64,000 bases of DNA from Apostichopus japonicus (Eukaryota; Echinodermata; Holothuroidea; Aspidochirotida; Stichopodidae). The notes under the pieces are model-generated. The model saw only the letters and a list, made by a program, of their open reading frames with translations, made no database searches and had not been told where the DNA came from. Positions 40,401 through 53,019 of the stretch are shown piece by piece (position 1 is the stretch's first letter; each line of letters opens with the position of its first letter). The stretch is taken from contig NC_092572.1 of NCBI RefSeq assembly GCF_037975245.1, positions 30,725,989 to 30,789,988 on the forward strand. The letters are read 5' to 3'. The position numbers and the translations under genes are program-made.

Positions 40401-40740
40401 CAAAATATTAAGTTGGTCTAACATTACCCACCTGAGATATCGTGTTTACAAAATTTTACAATTTGACCCCTGGTGACCCCAAATGACCTTTGACCTTCAT
40501 CGAAAACAAAGGGTTAGTGGTACTTCGGCAAACCAAATATTAAGTTGGTCCGACATTACTCACTTGAGATATGGTGTTTACAAGACTTTTAATATTTGAC
40601 TGCTGGTGACCCCAAATGACCATTGACCTGCATCGAAAACAAAGGGTTAGTGGTACATCGGCAAACCCGATATGAAGTTAGAGGGTAAGTGGTACTTCGG
40701 CAAACCAAATATTAAGTGGGTCTAACATTACCCACCTGAG
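37490..40740. repeat. Satellite A, decayed array edge
   Basis: Units remain recognisable but are shorter and diverged: GAAAACAAAGGGTAAGTGG replaces the A run, and CTTCGGCAACCAATATTAAG replaces the middle block. Many point changes and indels are present. An internal duplication at an offset of 1734 joins 37573-38150 and 39307-39885, marked by the rare GACCGCAAATGACCGCATAT at 37764 and 39498. Unit divergence rises toward the edge, as expected where unequal exchange no longer homogenises copies. The array ends at 40740 directly against satellite B. Confidence 0.92.
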
Positions 40741-43700
40741 ATCGTAAATTCGATTGATCGGTACAGCAATTTCGATTTATCGGTCCTGCACAATCGATAT
40801 ATCGGTATCGGAAATCGATTAATCGGTATCGCACATTCGATTTATCGGTACCGCACATTCGATATATCGGTAACGCATATTCGATTTATCGGTCCCGCAC
40901 TATCGATTTATCGGTATCGCACATTCGATTTATCGGTATCGCACATTCTTTTCATAGGTATCGCAAATTCCATTTATCGGTCCTGCACAATCGATTTATC
41001 GGTACAGCACTTTCGATTTATCGGTACCGCACAATCGATTTATCGGAACCGTTTATTCGATTTATCGGTATCGCAAATTCGATTTATCGGTATCGCGCAT
41101 TCGCGAATTATTGGTACCGCACTATCGATTTTTCGGTAACGCACATTCGATTTATCGGTACCGCTCATTCGATTTATCGGTATCGCACATTCGATTAACC
41201 GGTATCTTACGTTCGATTTATCGGTCCCACACTTTCGATTGATCGATACCGCACATTCAATTAATTGGTATCGCACGTTCTTTTTATCGGTACCGCACAT
41301 TCTTTTCATAGGTATCGTAAATTCGATTTATCGGTACCGCAAATTCGATTAATCGGTCCTGCACAATCGATTTATCGGTACCGCACAATCGATTTATAGG
41401 TACCGCACATTCGATTTATCGGTACCGCACAATCGATTCATTGGTACCGCACTTTTGATTTATCGGTACCGCACAATCGATTTATCGGAACCGTACATTT
41501 GATTTATCGATATCGCACATTCTATTAATCGGTATCGCACATTCGATTTATCGGTACCGCACATTCGATTAATCGGATCGCACGTTCGATTAATCGGTAT
41601 CAAATATTCGATTGATCGGTGCCGCACAATCGATTTATCGGTACCGCAATATCGATTAATCGGTCTCGCACATTAGACTTATCGGAACCGCACATTCGAT
41701 TTATCGGTACCGCACATTTGATTTATCGGTACTGCACATTCAATTTATCACTATCGCAATTCGATTAATCGGTATCGCACATTTGATTTTTCGTTACTGC
41801 ACATTAGATATATCGGTAACGCTTAATTGATTTATCGGTCCCGCACCATCGATTTATTGGTACCGCACATTCGATTTATCGGTATCGCACGTCCTTTTCA
41901 TAGGTATCGTAAATTCGATTGATCGGTACCGCAAATTCGATTAATCGGTTCCGCACAATCGATTTATCGGTATCGCACATTCGATTAATCGGTATCGCAC
42001 ATTCGATTTATCGGTAACGCACATTCGATTTATTCGTATCGCACATCCGATTTATCGGTTCCGCAAATTCGATTTATCGGTCCTGCACAATCTATTTATC
42101 GGTCCCGCACAATCGATTTATCGGTACAGCACTTTCGATTTATCGGTACAACACATTCTATTAATCGGTACCGCACATTCGATTAATCGGTATCGCACGT
42201 TCGATTTATCGGTATCAAACATTCGATTGATCGGTGCCGCACAATGGATTTATCGGTACCGCAATATCGACTAATCGGGCTCGCACATTCGATTTATCGG
42301 AACCGCACATTCGATTTATAGGCACCGCACATTCTATTTATCGGTATCGGCACATTCTTTTCATAGGTATTGTAAATTCGATTTATCGGTCCTGCAATTC
42401 GAATTATCGCTACCGCACAATCGAATTATCGCTACCGCACACTCGATTTATCGGAACCGTTTATTCGATTTATCGGTATCGCTCATTCGATTGATCGGTA
42501 TCGCACATTCGAATTATTGGTACCGCACTATCGATTTTTCGGTAACGCACATTCGATTTATCGGTCCCGCACAATCGATTTATCGGTAACGCACTTTCTA
42601 TTTATTGGTAGAGCACATTCGATTTATGGGTATCGCATAATCGATTTATCGGTACCGCACGTTCGATTTATCGGTCCCGCACAATAGATTAATCGGTACC
42701 ACACTTTCGATTTATGGGTCCCGAACAATCGATTTATCGGTACCACACTTTCGATTTATCGGTACCGCTCATTCGATTTATCGGTCCCGCACTTTTGATT
42801 TATCGGTACCACACATTCGATTTATCGGTCCTGCACTTTTGATTTATCGGTACCACACATTCTATTTATCGGTATCGCACATTCTTTTCATAGGTATCGT
42901 AAATTCGATTTATCGGTACCGCAAATTCGATTTATCGGTCCTGCACAATCGATTTATCGGTACCGCACAATCGATTTATAGGTACCGCACATTCGATTTA
43001 TCGGTCTCGCACAATCGATTCATCGATACAGCACTTTCTATTTATCGGTACCACACATTCGATTAATCGGTATCGCACGTTCAAATAATTGGTATCGCAC
43101 GTTCGATTTATCGGTCCCGCACTTTTGATTTATCGGTACCACACATTCTATTAATCGGTATCGCACGTTCGATTTATTGGTACCGCACAGTTGATTTATC
43201 GGTACCGCGCATTCGATTGATCGGTATCGCAAAATCGAATTATTGGTACTGCACTATCGATTTTTCGGTAACGCACATTCGATTTATCGTTCCCGCACAA
43301 TCGATTTATCGGTATCGCATAATCGATTTATCGGTACCGCACATTCGATTTTTCGGTCAGACAGAATCGATTTATCGGTACCACACATTCGATTTACCGG
43401 TATCTTACGTTCGATTTATCGGTACCGCACTTTCCATTGATCGGTACCGTACATTCAATTAATTGGTATCGCACTTTCGATTTATCGGTACCGCACTTTC
43501 GATTTATCGGTACCGCACCATCGATTTATCGGTACCACACATTCTATTTATCGGTATCGCACATTCTTTTCATAGGTATCGTAAATTCGATTTATCGGTA
43601 ACACAAATTCCATTTATCGGTCCTGCACAATCGAATTATCGGTTCCACACAATCGATTTATCGGTACTGCACAGTCGATGTATCGGTCACCCACAATCGA

Positions 43701-46700
43701 TTCATCGGTACACCACTTTCATTTATCAGTACCGCATATTCGATTAATTGGTATCGCACGTTCGATTTATCGGTACCGTTCATTCGATTTATCGGTACCG
43801 CACAATCGATTTATCGGTACCGTACATTCGATTTATCGGTAGTCTAAATTCGATTTATCGGTGTCGAATATTCTATTTATCGGTATCGCACATTCGATTT
43901 ATCGGTACCGTACATTCCATTTATCGGTATCGTAAATTCGATTTATCGGTATCGCACATTCGATTTATCGGTATCGCACAATCGATTTATCGGTACCGCA
44001 ATATCCATTAATCTTTCTCGCACATTCTATTTATCGGTACCGCACATTCGATATATCGGTAACGCACTATCTATTTATCGGTCCCGCACTATCGATTTAT
44101 CGGTATCGCACATTCGATTTATCGGTATCGCACAATCTTTTCATAGGTATCGCAAATTCCATTTATCGGCCCTGCACAATCAATTTATCGGTACAGCGCT
44201 TTCGATTGATCAGTATCGCACATTCGAATTATCGGTACCGCACTATCGATTTATCGGCTCCGCACATTCGATTTATCGGTACCACACTTTCGATTTATCG
44301 GTACCGCTCATTCTATTTATCGGTACCGCACATTCGATTAACCGGTATCTTACGTTCTATTTATCGGGACCGCACTTTCGATTGATCGGTACCGCACCAT
44401 CGATTTATCGGTACCGAACAATCGATTTATCGGTACCGCACATTCAATTTATCGGTACTGCACATTCGATTTATCGGTCCCGCACAATCGATTCATCGGA
44501 ACTGAACTTTCGATTTATCGGTACCACACATTTTATTAATCGGTATCGCACGTTCGATTTATTGGTACCGCACTTTTGATATATCGGTACCGCACAATCG
44601 ATTTATTGGTACCGTACATTTGATTTATCGGTATCGTAAATTCGATTTATCGGTACCGCACATTCGATTTATCGGTACCGCACATTCGATTAATCGGTAT
44701 CGCACGTTCGATTAATCGGTATCAAACATTCGATTGATCGGTGCCGCACAATCGATTTATCGGTACCGCAATATCGATTAATCGGTCTCGCACATTCGAT
44801 TTATCAGAACCGCACATTCGATTTATCGGTACCGCACATTTGATTTATCGTTACCGCTCATTTAATTTATCGGTATCGCAATTGGATTAATCGGTGCCGC
44901 ACTTTCGATTTTTCGGTACTGCACATTCGATATATCGGTAACGCTTAATTGATTTATCGGTCCCGCACAATCGATTTATCGGTACCGCACATTCGATTTA
45001 TTGGTATCGCACATCCTTTTCATAGGTATCGTAAATTCGATTGATCGGTACCGCAAATTCGATTTATCGGTCCCGCACAATCGATATATCGGTATCGCAA
45101 ATCGATTAATCGGTATCGCACATTCGATTTATCGGTACCGCACATTCGCTATATCGGTAACGCATATTCGATTTATCGGTCCCGCACAATTGATTTATCG
45201 GTTCCGCAAATTCGATTTATCGGTCCTGCACAATCGAATTATCGGTACCGCACAATCGATTTATCGGTACCGCACAGTCGATGTATCGGTACCGCACAAT
45301 CGATTTATCGGTACCGTACATTCGATTTATAGGTACCGCACATTCGATTTATCGGTATCGCACATTCGAATTATCGGTACCGCACATACTATTTACCGAT
45401 ATCGCAAATTCGATTTATCGGTACCGCACAATCGATTTATCGGTACCGCAATATCGATTTATCGGTACCGCACATTCTATTTATCGGTCCCGCACAATCG
45501 ATTTATCGATACCGCACATACGATTTATTTGTATCGCACAATCGATTTATCGGTACAGCACTTTCGATGTATCGGTACCACACATTCTATTAATCGGTAT
45601 CGCACGTTCGATTTATTGGTACCGCACTTTTGATTTATCGGTACCGCACAATCGATATATCGTTACCGTACATTTGATTTATCGGTATCGTACATTCGAT
45701 TTATCGGTACCGCATAATCGATTAATCGGTATCGCACGTTCGATTAATTGGTATCAAACATTCGATTGATCGGTGGCGCACAATCGATTTATCGGTACCG
45801 CAATATCGATTAATCGGTCTCGCACATTCGTTTTATCGGAACCGCACATTCGATTTATCGGTACCGCACATTTGATTTATCGGTACTGCACATTCAATTT
45901 ATCGCTATCGCAATTCGATTAATCGGTATCGCACATTTGTTTTTTCGGTACCACACATTCTACATATCGGTAACGCATAATTGATTTATCGGTCCCGCAC
46001 CATCGATTTATTGGTACCGCACATTCTATTAATCGGTATCGCATATCCTTTTAATATGTATCGTAAATTCGATTGATCGGTACCGCAAGTTCGATATATT
46101 GGTCCCTCAAAATCGATTTATCGGTATCGCACATTCGATTAATCGGTATCGCACATTCGATTTATCGGTAACGCACATTTAATTTATTCGTATCGCACAT
46201 GCGATTTATCGGTTCCGCAAATTCGATTTATCGATCCTGCACAATCGAATTATCGGTACCACACAATCGATTTATCGGTACCGCACATTCGATTTATCAG
46301 TACCGCACATTCGATTTATCGGTATCGTAAAATCGACTTATCGGTATCGCACATTCGATTTATCGGTATCGCACATGCGACTTATCGGTAGCGCACATTC
46401 GATTTATCGGTACATCACATTCGAATAATGGGTATCGCACATTCGAAATATTGGTATCGCATAATCGATTTATCGGTACCGCACATTCGATTTATCGGTA
46501 CCGCACAATTGATTTATCGGTACCGCGCAATCGATTTATCGGTTCCGTACATTCAATTTATCGGTATCGTAAATTCAATTTATCGGTACCGCATATTCGA
46601 ATGATCGGTATCGCTCATTCTATTTATCGGTAACGCAAATTCGATTTATTCGTATCGCACATCCGATCTATCGGTACCGCACATTCGATTTATCGGTAAC

Positions 46701-48321
46701 GCACATTCGAATTATTCGTATCGCACATCCGCTCTATCGGTGCCGCACATTCGATTTATCGGTACCGCACATTCGATTCATCGGTACCGCACATTCGATT
46801 TATCGGTATCGTAAACTCGACTTATCGGTATCGCACATTCGATTGATCGGTATCGCACATTCGACTTATCGGTAGCGCACATTCGATTTATCGGTAGCGC
46901 ACATTCGAATAATTTGTATCGCACATTCGAAATATTGGTATCGCATAATCGATTTATCGGTACCGCACATTCGATTTATCGGTACCGCACAATCGATTTA
47001 TCGGTACCGCGTATTCGATTGATCAGTACCACAAATTCGATTTATCGGTATCGCATATTCGATTAATCGGTATTGGACGTTTGATTTATCGGTACCGATC
47101 ATTCGATTTGTCGGTACCGTACAATCGATTTATCCTTACCGTACATTCGATTTATCGGTAGTCTAAATTCGATTTATCGGTGTCGAATATTCTATTAATC
47201 GGTATCGCACATTCCATTTATCGGTATCGTAGATTCGATTTATCGGTATCGCACATTCGAATTATCGGTACCGCACATACGATTTACCGATATCGCAAAT
47301 TCGATTTATTGGTACCGCACAATCGATTTATCGGTACCGCAATATCGATTAATCGGTCTCGCACATTCGATTTATCGGTACCGCACAATCGATTTATCGG
47401 TACCGTACATTCGATTTATCGGTAGTCTAAATTCGATTTATCGGTGTCGAATATTCTATTAATCGGTATCGCACATTCGATTTATCGGTACCGTACATTC
47501 CATTTATCGGTATCGTAGATTCGATTTATCGGTATCGCACATTCGAATTATCGGTACCGCACATACGATTTACCGATATCGCAAATTCGATTTATTGGTA
47601 CCGCACAATCGATTTATCGGTACCGCAATATCGATTAATCGGTCTCGCACATTCGATTTATCGGTACCGCACAATCGATTTATCGGTACCGCACATTCTA
47701 TTTATCGGTCCCGCACAATCGATTTATCGATACCGCACATACGATTTATCTGTATCGCACAATCGATTTATCGGTACAGCACTTTCGATGTATCGGTACC
47801 ACACATTCTATTAATCGGTATCGCACGTTCGATTTATTGGTACCGCACTTTTGATTTATCGGTACCGCACAATCGATATATCGTTACCGTACATTTGATT
47901 TATCGGTATCGTAAATTCGATTTATCGGTACCGCATAATCGATTTATCGGTACCGCACATTCTATTTATCGGTACCGCACATTCGATTAATCGGTATCGC
48001 ACGTTCGATTAATCGGTATCAAACATTCGATTGATCGGTGGCGCACAATCGATTTATCGGTACCGCAATATCGATTAATCGGTCTCGCACATTCGATTTA
48101 TCGGAACCGCACATTCGATTTATCGGTACCGCACATTTGATTTATCGGTTCTGCACATTCAATTTATCGCTATCGCAATTCGATTAATCGGAATCGCACA
48201 TTTGTTTTTTCGGTACCACACTTTCGACATATCGGTAACGCATAATTGATTTATCGGTCCCGCACAATCGATTTATCGGTACCGCACATTCTATTAATCG
48301 GTATCGCATATCCTTTTCATA
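40741..48321 (+). repeat. Satellite B (22-bp unit), left part
   Basis: Tandem array whose first 20 bases of the unit are CGATTTATCGGTACCGCACA, followed by TT or AT. The main variants are GGTATCG, GGTCCCG and GGTACCG in the middle, and ATTAATCGG or ATTGATCGG in the first half. A distinctive variant, TTCTTTTCATAGGTATCG, recurs at intervals. Three CpG dinucleotides per unit are mostly kept. Because 22 is not a multiple of 3 and the unit lacks stops, all three forward frames give a spurious 22-residue periodic peptide. Higher-order duplications occur, for example 47162-47420 and 47427-47690. Confidence 0.97.
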
Positions 48322-48625
48322 CACTCTTAAAATTGTTGGGCAAATTATTGCCCAACCTGGGCAAGTATTTACACAACCGTTGGGTCCGTATGCCTCCTGG
48401 TTGATATTGGGCAAAAAAGTGCCCAACTAAGTTGGTTAATGATTTTGCCCAGCAAACGGTTAAATAAATACCCAACACCTTTGCCCAACACTTTTGCCCA
48501 ACGCCTTTACCCAACAATGTTGGTCAGCGATTTGCCCAATGGTTGTGTAAAACCTTTTACCAATGGATTTTTCTTTACCCAATGATTCTTGCCCAACAGC
48601 TAGTTAAAAATAATAGTGGTTGGTT
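48322..48625. repeat. Left TTGGGCAA-rich terminus
   Basis: At least ten irregularly spaced copies of TTGGGCAA or TTGCCCAA and close variants (TTGCCCAGC, TTACCCAAC), in both orientations. Examples are GTTGGGCAAATTATTGCCCA, TTTGCCCAACAC and CTTGCCCAACAG. The arrangement mirrors the right terminus at 53040-53237. Confidence 0.8.
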
Positions 48626-49636
48626 AACTAATACAATACCAACATTGGATTGTAACATTTTTCATACAACTGGGTTTATTTAATATATAGGTTATAAAGC
48701 TTAAACAGAGAATGATAAAGAACAAACAGGTAATACATGTTTTTCATACTTTTATTAGCCGACTTCAGATTGTTCCTCCAGTATGAATTCTCACAGCATT
48801 CAGTGCTTGACTTCTATTTACCTAATTAAATGATCTGTGACTTCCATCCAAAGCAATAATTTCATAAACTCACAATGGGGATAAACACATATCAACAATA
48901 TTAAAGCTGAAAATATTAGCTATCCATATTTTGCCATTGTTTACTATATTCAGTTCTTGAAATGTGTTGACCACAGAAGACCTCCTGTATGTTGACATCA
49001 ACTACACAAGGAACCGGTGCAACACACAATCATGTACAGCTTAATGTTGGTCTCTTTCAAGCAACTCTGGTCTTAATAAGTGAATATAATACCTGATAAT
49101 TTCCAACATATAGTCAATTGAAGCTAACCATTTTATGTTTTAAACAAGGACACACAAACCGAAAAATATTGATACACCATTGTATCTGCAATTGCTTTAA
49201 CAAGGAGCCAAGGCATATTTTGCTAACATTTTGATTGTGCTTAGATGATTGATGAACTGTAAAATTTAAACATCTTTTCAAACAAAAGCCAATTGGCTAC
49301 ACATCCCACATTGATTCTACATACTAGAAATAAAAGCAGCTTCAAGATCACAATTATAAGTGATCATAGGGACACTGCTGGCACCTGATCTGTTAAACAC
49401 ACAAAATCAAATGTTTGTTTGATATACCAACCCTGCCTCAACCTTTCACAACTGTATACAATAACAAATCTACCCCCACCCCCCCCCCCCCAAAAAATAC
49501 AAATTTTTTGTAAGTACAGTTACTATTTCCCTTTAATATGTAAATATATATGAAACAAAAGCAACCTTAAAATGTAAACATGTCAGGTTAATACTGAGAA
49601 ACCGTTTGAAAAGTTTGTTGCAAGACACTTTGACCC
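48626..49636. other. Unassigned interior, left side of the 4.9-kb element
   Basis: AT-rich DNA downstream of the minus-strand gene's stop codon. It has a C run followed by an A run at about 49472-49498. I see no frame, RNA or repeat to name. Part of it may be 3' untranslated region. Confidence 0.5.
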
Positions 49637-49955
49637 TTAAACACTTCTGTTTGCTACGAAAGCTCCAAAGGCACTCAGTGAACGACTTTTGATAAAACTA
49701 AGTTCATATACGTCAGCATGGAAAAACTCCCAAACCCCCTTACATTGAGTTTGGAAGTTAATGTCCAACACATAATGACTTTAAAACAAATAGTCTACTG
49801 CCGTTAGGAGTGAGGACTGCATTATTGGATGTCTCTCAATTATCACAAAAAAATGCTGAGGGGAACCTTTGCTCTCTCCTAAGCACAGAATGAATGGCTG
49901 TGGTCGCTCATCCTTCGATATTGTCTTGCAGTAGTCCTCTAACACTTGTCACCGA
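49637..49955 (-). CDS. Terminal exon with QPFILCLG...WEFF pattern, interrupted
   Basis: After an acceptor TTTGCAG, the frame from about 49941 reads DYCKTISKDERPQPFILCLG, then a segment with QHFFVIIERHP, SLLTAVDYLF, an in-frame TAA (49781-49783, one substitution from a lysine codon), SHYVLDINFQ, KGVWEFF, and a final TAA at 49637-49639. The first ten bases after the acceptor are in another frame with a TGA, so either a base was lost or splicing used a site further in. The open frame on both sides of the stop, with continuous family pattern, shows decay by point mutation. Confidence 0.65.
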
Positions 49956-50135
49956 CTGCAAATTAAAGAAAATAAACTCCTCGAGTTGCAAATAAAATGT
50001 AACAAAAACAGGTGGATAGACAGAGTTTTAAGACTTTCTGCACAATGCTATGATACTGTGAAACAGTATAATTAAAAGAAAAAACAGGTCAGGAAAGTCA
50101 ACATAGTTATCTTGACAAGGTTTTCAAAGTGTAAC

Positions 50136-50520
50136 GCCCACCCCATTAATGTCAAATGACCTTTCCCTTGCACTATCAAGTACCGGATCACTTCATTATT
50201 ATGACCAGGGTTTACATACTGACGATGAAATTTATTGAACCTTCCCCCATTTCATCACTAGTGTAATTAAAAAAAATTGCCCTGGTGGCTTCGAATGACC
50301 CCTGACCTCTACTATAATCAATGGGATTCATGTACTCATGTTGGCAAACCTATATGCATCACATATGAGATTCATCTAACTTTCACTCTTTAAGTTAGCA
50401 TATTTACAAGGTTTTAAGTGTTTGGCCCTTGTTAACCTCAAATGACCTTTGACCACTAGCACAATAAGTAGCATTCTTCTGCTCACTATACACAACAACA
50501 CACCAAGTTTATGAGGTTAA
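50136..50520. repeat. Dispersed AATGACCTTTGACC-type repeat in an intron
   Basis: Three loosely spaced boxes, TCAAATGACCTTTCCCTTGC (50153), TCGAATGACCCCTGACCTCT (50291) and CTCAAATGACCTTTGACCAC (50436), follow one another at about 140 bp. Each is followed by a TTGGCAAACC or ACACACCAAGTTTATGAGG-like stretch. The spacing and box resemble satellite A (133 bp, CCAAATGACCTTTGACCTGC), so this may be a distant relative or the interspersed family from which satellite A arose. Confidence 0.55.
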
Positions 50521-50610
50521 ACAAACTTTCAGCTGAGCTGGTATGAACCAAAAGGTGTACCACCAAAAGAATACCAAAAAAAAATATATATAATTAATGA
50601 TTTTGCTTAC

Positions 50611-50726
50611 TGGCTGATCGTCTATGAATGCTTGAAGGCAACTAGTCACCGTAGTAGATCCGCTTTTCTTTGCCCGTCCTCGAAAAAGCAATGGCAACAG
50701 AAAGAAAGCTAAGTTCTTCTTTTCAT
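50611..50726 (-). CDS. Internal exon (116 bp), leucine-rich core
   Basis: Acceptor TTTTACAG and donor CCA|GTAAGC flank 38 full codons. The peptide contains EKKNLAFFLLPLLFRGRAKK, then TTVTSCLQAFIDDQP. In the family I recall, a hydrophobic LLPYL/LLP-x-LL helix, a basic stretch and an SFID-x-(Q/R)P motif lie in this order just ahead of the QPF segment. There is no internal stop. Confidence 0.65.
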
Positions 50727-51818
50727 CTGTAAAAGAGATTAAGGTAAGAAATGAGAATGCTTGCAGGTATAAACGACAAAAACATTAATAAGGCACACTA
50801 TAGTCTGACCATATAAAACTTCAAGGACTGAGGATAAAATTCAAGGGATCTACACCGCCCTAAATGTGCTCCACAACTTTATGCTCATACACATTAATAA
50901 CAGCAACATGAAAGTTAATGTGGCATGTGTACTCATAGGGGACCTACACATTTGTATTAGAAGACTTAATTACCTACCCTACACACTAATTTCAAGCCAA
51001 ATTTTATAAGATTTTTGAAGGAAAAAAATGAAAAAGCCCATGGTATATGCTAACCTTTCATTGACACAGTCGTACTAAAATCTGAATACAATTGTCCAAA
51101 GATTTTTGGAAAAATCAACTTCTAGACGTTTTAACATGTTTAATCTTCCTGCTCATAAAACATCTTGAGAAGAGTACACAACACAACAAGCTAATTTCTT
51201 TTCCTCAACATTGGAAAAGTATACACATAAGGAATCCATCTCATTGGCCATTTTCAAGTTTGTGCTTATCGACAGTAGAATTAATCCAAATATTATATTC
51301 AATTGAGCATTAATGAGTAAACAAGGCTAATAATGAGGTTTTCAGTCATTACTCCTGCTGACAAAAAAAAACATTTCACTTGTTGAGAAATCAACAGGAA
51401 TTATTCAAACCCTATGTGGAACCTACAAACTTTACTGATACATGTCCAAGTGACTGTCATTGAGTTAATATTATAACAGGGCTGGGTCTCACTTCAACCA
51501 CACACAAACCCGAACGCGACTACAAATAAAATAGTAGCCAATTAATCATATTGAGTGCAATGTTTGGAGAAAGTTTGCAGAAAGGTTCAGAAGCCACCAT
51601 TTGACATTAACCAGCTGATTTGGTCCTTTCAGATCAGTTGATTTTGATAGATTTTTAAAAAGTAACAAACCACCAAAAACATATTTTGAAGGTTAATCCA
51701 AATATTGACCCATCTTTACAGACATACTGGAAAGAGAAACTATATTGTCATGGCATAAGCTCTGAATGAAGCTAGCTATGAATTCACAGGCCATGACTAT
51801 ACAATAAATTTGGCTTAC

Positions 51819-51976
51819 CATCAGTCAGTGCATCCAACGTCTTCTCTAAATGCAAAAAGTTCGGCCAGTTTGGGATGATCGCCTGTATAGCACAAAATGT
51901 CCATTGTCAAATATCCCACTCTGTTGTATAATTTGTTGGCAGTTGGTTTTTGTAGTAATTCGAAGTCCTGTTCTAC
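51819..51976 (-). CDS. Internal exon(s), frame-disrupted
   Basis: The acceptor CCTACAG precedes 51976, where one frame reads VEQDFELL and TANKLYNRV. From 51882 a second frame, after its own acceptor-like CTATACAG, reads AIIPNWPNFLHLEKTLDALT and ends at donor GATG|GTAAGC. The second part joins the 50726 exon in phase. Either there are two alternative starts of one exon, or a single exon carries a frameshift near 51883. Confidence 0.5.
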
Positions 51977-52870
51977 CTGTAGGAAAGAGAAAAATATGCA
52001 AACAGCATTATAGGCCTATAACATTACTAGCGCTGATGTTCTATGCTATACTAATATTATTATAGCCTAGAACTCATTAAATGCCAGGCCTAACTTAGGC
52101 TACTTTGAAAAACCCTCGAAGTTCGGACACCCCTATATATAACGAATGCATAATTTCACCATGGCACAAATACAATAGGATCAATTTGACGAAACCTATG
52201 AAGCGACTTTTTTTCTAACGAGAATGTTTCTTCTGCCATCGATAGTATCATTTTAAAAGAAGTGTGAACAGATACAATTCTGGAGCATTTTAGTGCTAAA
52301 GTGTTCGAACTTCGAAGGGTCCATTATTATACTACTGTATGTACGTACTACTTACATTAACAACGTACGTGTAAGTCTAACATTAGGCCTAAGTTATGAC
52401 AGGCTAGGTCTAACGTTAAGCTAATAAGGGTTCATGTGGTCATTTGCCGTATAAAACTTAAAAGAAAAAAAGGGAATACAATTTATGATTTACAACGAAA
52501 ATGTGCTACAATGAAACCTAGCCAAGATATAGGCTAGAGAGACCTGGTGCATACGCAAAGCTTACCGTAAGTTGACAAGGATCTGCATTACACAGACGTT
52601 TGCAACGTTAATACAATGTGAGTAACTTAGGCCTAGTTACACACTTGCGGGCGCGCCTGTGGCGCCTGTCAATCGCTTCACTACAAGCTAGCCTAACGTA
52701 ATAATACAACTATGCTGGAAATACAATTAGTAGTAGTAGCCTTTACGTATGCCTGGTATAGCCTACATGTAGCACCGAGAGAACGAACGATCATTCGATA
52801 CCACTGATATGTAGAGATCGCAGTGTTCGATGCACACACCAAGCAGAGGATTGTTTTTCTTTACGCTCAC

Positions 52871-52944
52871 CTTCAAATGTAGCACATAACTCTGGCATTT
52901 CCCACCTCGATCTTGAGTCCTGCGCTAACAACTTCGTCAGCCAT
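52871..52944 (-). CDS. Candidate first coding exon
   Basis: An ATG at 52944-52942 is followed by MADEVVSAGLKIEVGNARVM, a TGA two bases before a good donor (AAG|GTGAGC), and no other stop. The upstream 100 bp toward the element's right end is free of satellite and could hold the promoter. Assignment as the first exon rests on the ATG, the donor and its position only. Confidence 0.4.
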
Positions 52945-53019
52945 TGTGTAAGTTATAACACGTTCACTATATACGATCTACTCATGATGCATCATGATCA
53001 CATCGCGCAGAGTACCAGT

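Larger units (their letters stand above)
49637..52944 (-). pseudogene. Broken spliced gene resembling SAMD3-like/uncharacterised multicopy proteins
   Basis: Minus-strand segments with splice-like borders, in transcript order: 52944-52871 (starts with ATG), 51976-51819, 50726-50611, 49955-49637 (ends in TAA). The junction from 51819 to 50726 restores a split codon (G plus AT), and the peptide continues ...LDALTD then DEKKNL. The last exon has the order QPFILCLG, then QHFFVIIE, SLLTAVDY, YVLDI and WEFF. That is the pattern I recall from abundant fish and invertebrate proteins labelled SAMD3-like or uncharacterised. Breaks: TAA at 49781-49783, TGA at the end of the first exon, and frame changes near 51882 and 49945. 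The function of the family is not known to me. Confidence 0.62.

Noticed and set aside
45001-45633. 210-codon open frame with YRYRTFDLSVPH repeats
   Set aside because: Product of the stop-free 22-bp satellite, present in all three forward frames; not a gene.
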